From a virus: a stretch of DNA of 64,000 nt. Below, piece by piece: positions 25,651-33,184 of the stretch; positions within the stretch are counted from its first letter, which is position 1, and each line of letters begins with the position of its first letter. The notes below the pieces were generated by a model. The model worked only from the letters and a program-made list of their open reading frames with translations, had not been told where the DNA came from and did no database searches. A program made the translations under genes and the position numbers. Where the stretch lies: the IMG/VR virus record IMGVR_UViG_3300033978_000480, positions 93,527-157,526 of that record. One strand, written 5' to 3'.

Positions 25651-25668
25651 ACCCCAAAGGAGAAAGTC

Positions 25669-27048
25669 ATGGCACGGATGCAACGTTCACTGTTCGCTCA
25701 ACTTAATGCTCTCGCCGAAGAGATCGCGCAGAGCCCCATCAAGTCGGCTGCTGATAAGTCGGCTTCTCCCGTGCCGGCTGATCCGGGTGGCTATCAGGGT
25801 GCGTCTTCGCATCCGACTACGACCGCCGACAACGGCGTCCAGAATGCTTCGACCGGTGCCCGTGCGTCTGAGTACGCCGCCGACATCAAGAAGCAGCAGG
25901 GCGCTCTTGCTGTAGACAACACACCTGAGCTTTCGCAAGAAGGTCGTCAAGACGAAGTTCAAACGAACATTGGTCTTGCCGCTAAGGCGACTGGCGAAGA
26001 TCCCGCCAATGAAAAAGATTTCAAGGGCACGAAAGATGATCCGGGTACTTCGTCGCCGGTTAAGGCCGATGACGGCGAAAAGTATAGCACGGTAACTTTC
26101 AAAGAAGCCCGTGAGCGCGCTGGCAACCTCGGTAACGATATCCTCGCTAACCTCATCAACTTTGGTGTTAGCAATCTTCAAGGTGAGAAGGCCGCTGAAA
26201 TGCCGGCTTTCCTCAAGGAGAAGATGGAAGGAAAAAAAGAGGAAGCCGGTGAATCCGCCAAGCACGAGGCCACTGAATCACCGGCTGCTGAAAAGGCCGA
26301 ACACAGCGGCTTAAAGGGCGACCAGCACAAGCTCGACACCGACAACGACGGTAAGATCGAAGGTTCTGATCTTGCTGCGCTTCGGAACGACAAGGCTGCT
26401 GCCTTCAAGGCTGGTTATGAACTTGCTGCGCATCTCGGTCTGAACAAAGAAGCTGCTGAAGCTTCTGTTCGCGACGTGTGCGCTAACACGCTTCGTGAAG
26501 CCGACGAGATGGCTGACCTGTTCATTGGCTTTGTAACTTCGAAGTCCGCTGCTGCTGATCCGACCGAAGAAGCTGCCGAAGGCGAAGATCACTCTGCCCC
26601 CGGCGACGCCGACTCGGGCATGGGTGACGCCCCGGCTGCCGCGCCTGCTGGCCTTGAGGCCATGATGGGTGGCGAGGGTGGTGCTCCTGATATGGCGCCC
26701 GAAGAGACCGCCGGCGGCGAGCCGTCGGAGGACGAGGCTGTGCAGGAACTTGCTATGGCGCTTCAAGAACTCGGCATCCCGCCGGAAGCTCTTCTGCAAG
26801 CCCTGTCGCAAGGTGGCCAAGGTGGCGGTGACGCCGCTGGCGCTCCCGCGATGGAGCCGCCGATGGACCCGGCTATGGCCGGCGCTGACCCGAAGATGGC
26901 CGCGGCTAACGACCTTAACCTGATCGGTCACGCTGTTGTTAACTTTAAGCGCGCCGGTAAGTTTCAGATCAAAGAAGCCCGCACAAAGCGTTCGCGCGAA
27001 CTGCGGGACATGATGAAACAGCACGTTCTTGAACTCGTAAACCGGTGA
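25669..27048 (+). CDS. Acidic scaffold-like head protein with EF-hand loop
   Basis: This 459-residue protein is preceded by AAAGGAGAAAG. It is very acidic, rich in Ala, Glu, Lys, Pro and Gly and largely low-complexity, as expected for a capsid scaffold or core protein. Residues 223-234 form a canonical calcium loop, D223-T-D225-N-D227-G-K-I230-E-G-S-D234. A helical unit near 240-285 (KAGYELAAHLGLNKEAAEAS) and a Met/Pro/Gly-rich stretch (near 315-420, with PPMDPAMAGAD) follow. The basic helical C-terminus (RTKRSRELRDMMKQHVLELV) may bind the capsid protein, as scaffold C-termini often do. It lies between the protease and the capsid genes. Confidence 0.65.
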   Translation: MARMQRSLFAQLNALAEEIAQSPIKSAADKSASPVPADPGGYQGASSHPTTTADNGVQNASTGARASEYAADIKKQQGALAVDNTPELSQEGRQDEVQTNIGLAAKATGEDPANEKDFKGTKDDPGTSSPVKADDGEKYSTVTFKEARERAGNLGNDILANLINFGVSNLQGEKAAEMPAFLKEKMEGKKEEAGESAKHEATESPAAEKAEHSGLKGDQHKLDTDNDGKIEGSDLAALRNDKAAAFKAGYELAAHLGLNKEAAEASVRDVCANTLREADEMADLFIGFVTSKSAAADPTEEAAEGEDHSAPGDADSGMGDAPAAAPAGLEAMMGGEGGAPDMAPEETAGGEPSEDEAVQELAMALQELGIPPEALLQALSQGGQGGGDAAGAPAMEPPMDPAMAGADPKMAAANDLNLIGHAVVNFKRAGKFQIKEARTKRSRELRDMMKQHVLELVNR

Positions 27049-27065
27049 TAACACGGAGGTTTTTA

Positions 27066-27491
27066 ATGTCTACTGCAAATAACGCGCTCGTACAGAAAAT
27101 CATCGATTACATCGGTTACTCCGATGCCGCGATGACCAAAGCCGCCGCCGCCGACAAGGCGCAGGTTGAAACCAGCGAGAAGCTGGCCAGCCTGATCCCC
27201 GAAGCCGTAAAGGTGTGCGTGGAGAACGAGCGGATTGAAGCTCACCAGAAAGAAGCGCTCGCTGCAGCTCTTCAAGATCCGGTGCGCACAATGGAACTTG
27301 TTATCAAATTAGCTGCGCATAAAAACGCTGCTGAAATGGCTCGCCTTGGTACACCGGTCGCCACAAAGACGGCCGGCTATGACCCGACGAGCAGCCTGAC
27401 GAGCGGGTATGTGGGTGCCCGCGATGGTCGCCTCAAGGCTTCTGATGTGAAATTTTTCACTGGCCTTGGTCTCAACCCGCCCACTACCTGA
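27066..27491 (+). CDS. Small head-module protein
   Basis: ATG 27066 is chosen because CACGGAGG ends 6 bases before it; 141 residues. The protein is helical and Ala/Lys-rich with repeated EKLA and KTAG tripeptide-like elements (SEKLASLIPEA, ATKTAGYDPTSS) and a Gly/Pro/Thr tail. Codon use matches the neighbouring capsid genes. It is probably a scaffold-associated or minor head protein; no family is recognised. Confidence 0.55.
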   Translation: MSTANNALVQKIIDYIGYSDAAMTKAAAADKAQVETSEKLASLIPEAVKVCVENERIEAHQKEALAAALQDPVRTMELVIKLAAHKNAAEMARLGTPVATKTAGYDPTSSLTSGYVGARDGRLKASDVKFFTGLGLNPPTT

Positions 27492-27546
27492 GTTTCGTCC
27501 CTTACCTGAACACGTTTCCAATTGCTAAAGACACGGAGGTCTAACA

Positions 27547-28134
27547 ATGCCTGCTCCTGATCTTATGTTTGAACACGGCCTTGACGTCAAAAAGGGCTGG
27601 TTTGATATGGCGTCCCTTGACTACTCGGCCAAGCTGAAAAGCACGGTCTCTTACGATGTTCCGCGCGGTCGCGTGGTGCATCTGCAGAAAGAGAGCGGCA
27701 AGGACGTTTTCGCCCCCGGTGTTTCCACCACGGGTGTTGCTATTTTCTTGCTGAACGGTTCGGCAGATGCTGACGTCAGCAATCCGGGTACCACAGCGTC
27801 CGGCGCCTTCATGCATCAGGCTGTTTCGCCCTCGGGCAAACTGTCGGGTCTTGTCGCGACCGGTGGTTATGAAATTGCCACCACCGAGTACGTGAAGACG
27901 TCCGGCAATCCTGCTGTGGCCGTGGTTTACAGCCCCGGCGATCTTCTGACTGCTCCCACCACCGGCGGCTCGACTGTCGAGGGCGTGCTGACGAAAGCCA
28001 GCGCTGTGCAGTACGTAAACCCGGTTTGCGGTGTTGTTTCGAGCGGCGCGGCCAAGAACCACAATGGCGTGGACACGCTTTCCTTCTGGTGCGTGTACCT
28101 GCCGGCTGGCACCGCGGCGACAATCAACGCTTGA
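27547..28134 (+). CDS. Probable capsid decoration protein
   Basis: A 195-residue beta-rich protein with CACGGAGG 7 bases before the ATG. It sits directly upstream of the major capsid gene and shares its strongly biased codon use, indicating abundance. The sequence (SYDVPRGRVVHLQKESGKDV, TGVAIFLLNGSADADVSN, LSFWCVYLPAGTAATINA) is consistent with a compact beta domain of head-stabilising type. Position and expression signals support a decoration role; sequence identity to a known family is not established. Confidence 0.6.
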   Translation: MPAPDLMFEHGLDVKKGWFDMASLDYSAKLKSTVSYDVPRGRVVHLQKESGKDVFAPGVSTTGVAIFLLNGSADADVSNPGTTASGAFMHQAVSPSGKLSGLVATGGYEIATTEYVKTSGNPAVAVVYSPGDLLTAPTTGGSTVEGVLTKASAVQYVNPVCGVVSSGAAKNHNGVDTLSFWCVYLPAGTAATINA

Positions 28135-28173
28135 TCTATCCCTAACTAATTCAGGAACATGGAGGTTCCCAAA

Positions 28174-29100
28174 ATGCCCACTCAGCAAGAAATCCAACTG
28201 CTTAACGAGACGCTTTTTGAGCAGCTTGATACCCCCGGCATGCAAAAGCAGGCCATTGATGCGGTTAACGATTTCACGCGCACCAAGATGCGTGAAGACG
28301 GGTTCTACCGGCGGATTATGCCGCCGCTGACTATCACCAACGACGAGCTGGACCGTCAGGTTGACACTGACAAGCCCGTCAAGGTTGTGGACAAGGAGCC
28401 CGATTCCCCGGCGGCTGTGTCGCTTCCGTTCGCGACGCTCCCGATCAACTTCTACATCCGTGGCCCGCGCTACCGCGTCATGTTTGACCGGATCGTGTCG
28501 CCCCGCGCTGTGAAGGACGTCGACGAGCTGCGTACGTATGTCATCGACATCCGTCAGGTTCTGTCGGACAACATGATCAAGGACATGCTGGCTGAAGAGG
28601 ACGGCAAGTTTATTGCCGCCTTCAACGCCGTCCTGCCGACTGCTGGTGTTGCTAACGTCGCTAGCGGCGTTGTGCAGTACGAGGAGATCAGCGGTGGTAT
28701 CACCCGCGAAACGCTGGTGGACGCCCTGAAGGTCATGCCGCGCACGCCGTCGCACTTTGAGGTTGAAACTTGCCTCGTGAATAACATCACGATCAAGGAA
28801 CTCCTCAAGTTCGGCCGCGACGAAATGGGCGGTGACTTCTCGCAGGACATCATCAAGAACGGTTGGGCGGAAACCAACTTCCTCAACTGCCGCTGGATCG
28901 TCACGATCAAGCGCGACCTCGTTCCCGATGATGCCATGTTCATGTTCGCCTCGCCGAAGTTCATCGGCAAGAACTACGAGCTGGAGCCCACCACGATGTA
29001 CATCCGTCGTGAGGCGTTCATGCTTGAGTACTTTGCGTATCAAACATCCGGCGGCTCGTTCGGCCATACGAACGGTCTCGCTCGGGTTGACTTCAAGTAA
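28174..29100 (+). CDS. Major capsid protein (HK97-fold candidate)
   Basis: ATG 28174 is selected because GGAGG (28161-28165) lies 8 bases upstream; 308 residues. The head order (protease, acidic scaffold, decoration, this gene) and the strongest codon bias in the window point to the major capsid protein. The N-terminus is helical (NETLFEQLDTPGMQKQAIDA), and then DFTRTKMREDGFYRRIMPPL resembles the N-terminal region of myovirus capsid proteins. The C-terminal FGRDEMGGDF, TIKRDLVPDDAMFMFASPKF and EAFMLEYFAYQTSGGSF look like the P-domain end of HK97-type folds. No cleavage site is obvious in the first 50 residues. Confidence 0.75.
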   Translation: MPTQQEIQLLNETLFEQLDTPGMQKQAIDAVNDFTRTKMREDGFYRRIMPPLTITNDELDRQVDTDKPVKVVDKEPDSPAAVSLPFATLPINFYIRGPRYRVMFDRIVSPRAVKDVDELRTYVIDIRQVLSDNMIKDMLAEEDGKFIAAFNAVLPTAGVANVASGVVQYEEISGGITRETLVDALKVMPRTPSHFEVETCLVNNITIKELLKFGRDEMGGDFSQDIIKNGWAETNFLNCRWIVTIKRDLVPDDAMFMFASPKFIGKNYELEPTTMYIRREAFMLEYFAYQTSGGSFGHTNGLARVDFK

Positions 29101-29135
29101 TGTCGTGTAAGGATTAACACCTAAAGGAGCACGTT

Positions 29136-29522
29136 ATGGATAACGTTAAAGAGGCGGCAGAGCAAGCGTATGCCACCATCGTGGCGGAACTTGCCGCGCC
29201 GTATTTCTTCGAGAAGCTTGCCGCGCATGGGATTGCCCCGCGCACGGAAGGCGAGGCCGCAGAAATGTGGTCGGCCGCTTCCAAGCTTCATGTGCTCTAC
29301 ACGGCGGAGCAAGAAAAGGCCGCGGCTGCGCAAGCATCCGAGCTAGCTGCTACTAACCAGCAGCTGGACGCGATGCTTGCCGCCGCGGGCCTTGGCGGCA
29401 CAGTTGAAAAGGCGGCTGCTTTCGGCGGCGCGGCTAACGTCGCAGCGGATCAACCTGAGATCGCTCAGGCTGTTCTGGTGCTTCAAGCCGCGGCTGCTAC
29501 AGCTCTGCAAAGCGCATCTTGA
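29136..29522 (+). CDS. Small helical head-module protein
   Basis: A 128-residue Ala-rich protein (about one third Ala) with AAAGGAG upstream of the ATG. It carries repeated EKLA/EKAA elements (FFEKLAAHGIAP, VEKAAAFGGAA) like other proteins in this module. Its codon use is like the capsid gene. It is probably a minor head protein or assembly factor; no known family is recognised. Confidence 0.5.
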   Translation: MDNVKEAAEQAYATIVAELAAPYFFEKLAAHGIAPRTEGEAAEMWSAASKLHVLYTAEQEKAAAAQASELAATNQQLDAMLAAAGLGGTVEKAAAFGGAANVAADQPEIAQAVLVLQAAAATALQSAS

Positions 29523-29540
29523 AGAATGGAGTAACTAACA

Positions 29541-29864
29541 ATGCCAGTACCCGGTTTATACACGACAGTTAAGAACACTTCGGGCGCTGCCCGCGTGTTC
29601 GGTTTCCTTGGCGCCCACGGCAAGCGGCTCGAATCAAACGCAACCTACACGGTTCCGGGCGATCTCGTGGCTAAGCTTGGCAACGGCGGTAGGGACAGTC
29701 AGCGACAATTCAAGGCGCTTGAAAAGGCCCTTGAAACAAACAAGATCGACATTTTAAGCTCGCCCGCTGTTTACCTGCTCGACGCGAACGACAATAGCGT
29801 CGATCAGCTGCGGGTCAACGCCAACACTCTCGGCACGGTAACGCCGCCGACAGGTTGGACTTGA
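29541..29864 (+). CDS. Small structural protein of the head-tail module
   Basis: The product is a 107-residue soluble protein with GGAG upstream. A beta-rich start (TTVKNTSGAARVFGFLGAHG, KRLESNATYTVPGDLVAKL) is followed by a helical part and a short C-terminal strand. It is the last gene before a strong intrinsic terminator, closing the capsid transcript. Its size and place suit a head completion or decoration protein; the exact role is unknown. Confidence 0.5.
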   Translation: MPVPGLYTTVKNTSGAARVFGFLGAHGKRLESNATYTVPGDLVAKLGNGGRDSQRQFKALEKALETNKIDILSSPAVYLLDANDNSVDQLRVNANTLGTVTPPTGWT

Positions 29865-29892
29865 TTAAAAGCAAATCGGTCTGAATCTTTAC

Positions 29893-29930
29893 AAGGGCTG
29901 GCTGCGTAAGCGGCCAGCCCTTGCTGTTTG
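29893..29930 (+). terminator. Intrinsic terminator after the capsid genes
   Basis: AAGGGCTGGC (29893-29902) pairs perfectly with GCCAGCCCTT (29913-29922) around a 10-base loop, giving a GC-rich 10-bp stem, followed by GCTGTTTG. The U-tract is short, but the stem is strong and it lies exactly at the end of the head module. Confidence 0.7.
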
Positions 29931-29959
29931 TATACTAGAGCTATAGCACGGAGGGATAT

Positions 29960-30952
29960 ATGGTCGTTATTGCCACACCCGTTTCTCATCCCATTGTCCC
30001 GTGTTGCTCTGGCGACAGCGCCGGTCAGCAGGTAGCGCCAGTCGCTTGCGCGACACAGAACGTCATAAGCGCGCCCGTCTCGACGGTTAACGGGAAACCG
30101 CTGCTGACCCGCATGCGCGCCATTACCGTCACACAGGGCCAATGCGCCACAGTTGCGTGGCAGCTACACGACCGAGAAGGTCACCCCGTTAATATCGCGC
30201 CATGCGTAACAAGCAATAACTTTAAAATCGTTTTACGGTTAAAAGAACAGTTATCTCTCGGCAATCAGAACGCACCTGTAGAGGTTAACGCGACTATTGT
30301 CGACGCGGCGACCGGTAAAGTTTCCGCATCACTGACATCCGCCATGACAGGCGTACCCGGTGTGTACTACGGCGAAATGGCGATGGTGAGCGTGCCCGCG
30401 CAATTGAGTCAGCAACCGTGCGTGATCTTTTCAAACACGTTTTCGCTGATCATTGCGCGCAGCACGTTTGACAGCGTAAACCAGATCGGCGGGCCGCCCA
30501 GTATCGCCGAAATTCGGCTGCACCTGCGGGACTCAGCGCCGGGCGAGAGCTTTCTTTTAGATAACCTCATGTTTGACGACGCAGAAATTGCGCTGGCGAT
30601 TGCGCGACCGGTTCAGTACTGGAATGAAGTGCCGCCGCCGATTGACGCTGTATACAACACGCAATCATTTCCGTTTAGATATCATTGGCTGGAAGGTATA
30701 TGCGCCAATCTGTTTTTAATGGTGGCGGAACAATTTAGGCGCAATCAGCTCGACTATACCGCGGCCGGGTTGTCAATTAACGACCAGAATAAAGAGTCGG
30801 GATATGAGCGCGCAGGCCAAACACGGTGGCAGGCGTACCGCGAGTGGGTGCGGGCTACAAAGGCTAGCATCAATCTGGAAGGCTGCTACGGCGAAGTCTC
30901 GTCGTCGTATAAATATTCTTCGTACACCGACGCGCTTCGTATACGTTATTGA
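29960..30952 (+). CDS. Head-tail connector/neck-like protein
   Basis: A 330-residue protein with CACGGAGG 5 bases before the ATG, opening the next transcript after the terminator. The N-terminal half is beta-rich. The C-terminal half (about 170-330) has IAEIRLHLRDSAPGESFLLD, then FDDAEIALAIARPVQYWNEV and a helical region ending near SSYKYSSY. The pattern 'D.EI..A...A...WNE.PP' is typical of connector or head-completion proteins beneath the portal. It precedes further neck genes and the sheath, which supports that call. Confidence 0.55.
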   Translation: MVVIATPVSHPIVPCCSGDSAGQQVAPVACATQNVISAPVSTVNGKPLLTRMRAITVTQGQCATVAWQLHDREGHPVNIAPCVTSNNFKIVLRLKEQLSLGNQNAPVEVNATIVDAATGKVSASLTSAMTGVPGVYYGEMAMVSVPAQLSQQPCVIFSNTFSLIIARSTFDSVNQIGGPPSIAEIRLHLRDSAPGESFLLDNLMFDDAEIALAIARPVQYWNEVPPPIDAVYNTQSFPFRYHWLEGICANLFLMVAEQFRRNQLDYTAAGLSINDQNKESGYERAGQTRWQAYREWVRATKASINLEGCYGEVSSSYKYSSYTDALRIRY

Positions 30953-31005
30953 TGTTGTGAGTGGGTTAACATAACTATTCCCGTCTAAACCGCGCGAAAC
31001 GTCAA

Positions 31006-32253
31006 ATGCCTCAATCTGTTGTTTTTCCCTTCCGTCGCGTATCTGTGGATCATATGGTCCGCGGTACAACACGTGTTTGGTGGCAATTAGACCGGGTATT
31101 TAATCAACCCGGCCCGTATGTCTTTCAACTGCAATTAGGCAAAACCGGTTTAAGAGACGCAGCCGACTGGGTAAATATCGGCCCGCCAGTTGTAAACGGT
31201 TACGCGGCTTACGACCCTATTTGGCGCGAAGCCGGCTACGACCTACTCGACCATTATCGCGTAGTTCTTACGACGCCTACTGATGTTTACGTCTCGCAGG
31301 CAGCTAGTTGCTTCGGAGATTTACCGGAGCGCGACTGGACGTTAGCGCGTGAAATTATCAGAAAAGAGCAATTGCGGTTTCAGTATGTTGCCACGCCGGG
31401 TTACCTATTAAAACCATTCCGCTTTGGTAAACCATGCCGTAGATGCCGCGACGAGCTAACGCAAGAAGTACTAGACTCTGACTGCCCTGTTTGTAGCGGT
31501 ACGGGTTTTGAAGTTGGATATCACCCGCCGCTTGCGCTGCAGTGCTGGGATATCTCGCCGCAAACAATTCAAGAAGATGTAGACGCAAACATAAAGGGTT
31601 CGACACGAGAAAGCCCGTATATCACAGCCCGCGTCATCGGTTTCCCTGCAATTAACAAAAACGATATTTGGGTAAACGGATCTAGCGACGAACGATGGCT
31701 AGTTGAAACAATTCAAATAGGCGCGGCAATTCGGAACGTGCCGATTGTTTACCAGATTAAATTAGGTCTAATTCCGTTTAGCAACACAGCGTACGCTATC
31801 GAAATCGGTGGAGAGCCAGCCGCGCGCGTAGGCCCGACATTGCCGATAGAAGGCTGTGGGGCTATTCCGGTCGACCACAATCACGGCGGGCTGGATGAGC
31901 TTGTTTACAAAGATGCAAGCGATTGCCCTATTGTGGGTGCGCGTGTGTATATCTTTGACAAAACCATATTTGAAATTAGCGGCGCGCAGACGTCAAAGAC
32001 ATTAGCGCTTGGCAGCACAACGACAACCGCAAACGGGCGCTGGACGCAATCGCTTAACCTAGACCCGGGCGAATATGCCGTAATGTTTGAAAAGCCGGGA
32101 GAATACGGTCCGGATGCTACTTTTATCGTCGTTACTTCTCCTTCTGCTCCGTTAGCTGTTTCATTACCGGCGCCAGAAGTTATTTCAGTCGTTACGCCGC
32201 CGCCAGTTGTTGCAGCGCCGGTTAAAGCTGTAAATGATTTTTGGGAGATATAA
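31006..32253 (+). CDS. Neck/structural protein with zinc module and CarboxypepD-reg-like domain
   Basis: A protein of 415 residues; no strong Shine-Dalgarno site precedes the start. It has an N-terminal beta-rich domain, then a zinc-type module near residues 142-170 (C-R-R-C ... C-P-V-C-S-G-T-G), then a domain (about 175-275) with DIWVNGSSDERWLVETIQIG. The C-terminal part (about 300-390) looks like a carboxypeptidase-regulatory/Ig-like domain (GARVYIFDKTIFEISG, TTANGRWTQSLNLDPGEYAV). The tail is Pro/Val-rich. A structural virion role at the head-tail interface is likely. Confidence 0.5.
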   Translation: MPQSVVFPFRRVSVDHMVRGTTRVWWQLDRVFNQPGPYVFQLQLGKTGLRDAADWVNIGPPVVNGYAAYDPIWREAGYDLLDHYRVVLTTPTDVYVSQAASCFGDLPERDWTLAREIIRKEQLRFQYVATPGYLLKPFRFGKPCRRCRDELTQEVLDSDCPVCSGTGFEVGYHPPLALQCWDISPQTIQEDVDANIKGSTRESPYITARVIGFPAINKNDIWVNGSSDERWLVETIQIGAAIRNVPIVYQIKLGLIPFSNTAYAIEIGGEPAARVGPTLPIEGCGAIPVDHNHGGLDELVYKDASDCPIVGARVYIFDKTIFEISGAQTSKTLALGSTTTTANGRWTQSLNLDPGEYAVMFEKPGEYGPDATFIVVTSPSAPLAVSLPAPEVISVVTPPPVVAAPVKAVNDFWEI

Positions 32254-32409
32254 GTGGAGAAAAAAATTAACCCTGCCGAACCGTTATTGAGCCGTGTTGC
32301 TGTTGGGTTAGATAAACTAAAAATAGGCGAAAAGATCAAACTTTTCACCGAGAGTAAAAAGGATCATTTACGTGAGTACTTGCGACGAACCAAATCCGCC
32401 AGAAATTGA
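32254..32409 (+). CDS. Small basic protein, 51 residues
   Basis: A short ORF starts at GTG 32254 directly after the preceding stop, with GGGAG 7 bases upstream. It ends at TGA 32407-32409, overlapping the next gene by 38 bases. The product is charged and helical (LLSRVAVGLDKLKIGEKIKL, then KKDHLREYLRRTKSARN), with a strongly basic end. Good ribosome site and coupling make it credible; no family is recognised. Confidence 0.5.
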   Translation: MEKKINPAEPLLSRVAVGLDKLKIGEKIKLFTESKKDHLREYLRRTKSARN

Positions 32410-33082
32410 AGCGCAGTTCCCGGCTGGAAGCACACCAGAAAACCGTGTAGAGCGCGTCAGTTCGCTTTGTTCTTACGGTATGCGCCCGCACGTAATGACC
32501 GGTCTTTTGCGGCAGTTAATTATCGGGCACTTCTCTGACCCGGATAATATTGAAGAGCCGCGTATTCGCAGACATATTCAAACGTTGGGCGCGTGGAAGC
32601 CAACAGATACCGGCGACAACAACGGCGGTATTTTAGTCGAGAGCATAACACGCTGGGCGCCGAATACTGCCGACAAACGACCGGCTGTATTAATTAAACG
32701 AAATGGTTGGAAATGGCAGCGACAGGGTATTGGTGACATCATAAGTCAGAATGATTATACTGGAGCTGTAAGCTATGCCGGGCTGTGGGAAGGTAGTCAC
32801 ACGCTGTACTGCCTAGCACAAAACGGCGCCGAAACTGAATTTTTGGCGACTGAAGTTATCAAATTCTTGGTAATGTTCTCGCCGCTGATTCGGGAACAAA
32901 TGGATTTGTTTAGATTTTACATCGCCGAAGTTGGCGGTATAGGAGAAATTCAAGAGGTTGTTCAGGGGTATGCCGTCCCTGTCACCGTTGCGTACGTTGC
33001 CGAGGAAGCTTGGACGCTCCAGCCGTACGCGCCGCGCCTAAAGCGGATTGTCTTCAAGGCATCAGATTTACTGTCTTGTTAA
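32372..33082 (+). CDS. Tail-terminator/neck-like protein
   Basis: A 236-residue protein from GTG 32372 with AAGGA about 9 bases upstream. It sits between connector proteins and the sheath, where many contractile-tail phages encode the tail terminator or tail completion protein. The sequence mixes helices and strands (VMTGLLRQLIIGHFSDPDNI, GLWEGSHTLYCLAQNGAETE, FRFYIAEVGGIGEIQEVVQG, TVAYVAEEAWTLQPYAPRLK). The closing strands and size fit a tail terminator, but the evidence is mostly positional. Confidence 0.45.
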   Translation: MSTCDEPNPPEIEAQFPAGSTPENRVERVSSLCSYGMRPHVMTGLLRQLIIGHFSDPDNIEEPRIRRHIQTLGAWKPTDTGDNNGGILVESITRWAPNTADKRPAVLIKRNGWKWQRQGIGDIISQNDYTGAVSYAGLWEGSHTLYCLAQNGAETEFLATEVIKFLVMFSPLIREQMDLFRFYIAEVGGIGEIQEVVQGYAVPVTVAYVAEEAWTLQPYAPRLKRIVFKASDLLSC

Positions 33083-33099
33083 CAAATTTTTATGGTGGG

Positions 33100-33177
33100 T
33101 GTTTTTTTATTGAAAGCGGAGTTGTGTATACTACGCTCTGAACGCCACACCGCACACACGATATTTAGGCACGGAGG
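33100..33177 (+). promoter_or_regulatory. Leader region of the sheath gene: TATACT element and CACGGAGG site
   Basis: The 102-base gap before the sheath holds a T7 run (33102-33108), TGTATACTA near 33125-33133 and CACGGAGG (33170-33177) 7 bases before the ATG. The same TGTATACTA string occurs before the gene at 29960 (29929-29937). No sigma70 -35 fits at 16-18 bases. It may be a promoter for the phage polymerase; this is speculative. Confidence 0.3.
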
Positions 33178-33184
33178 CTGACGC

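Noticed and set aside
27541-29067. 508-codon open frame on the - strand across the capsid genes
   Set aside because: It is a shadow caused by strong codon bias in the decoration and capsid genes; it spans two genes and their gap and has no family motif.
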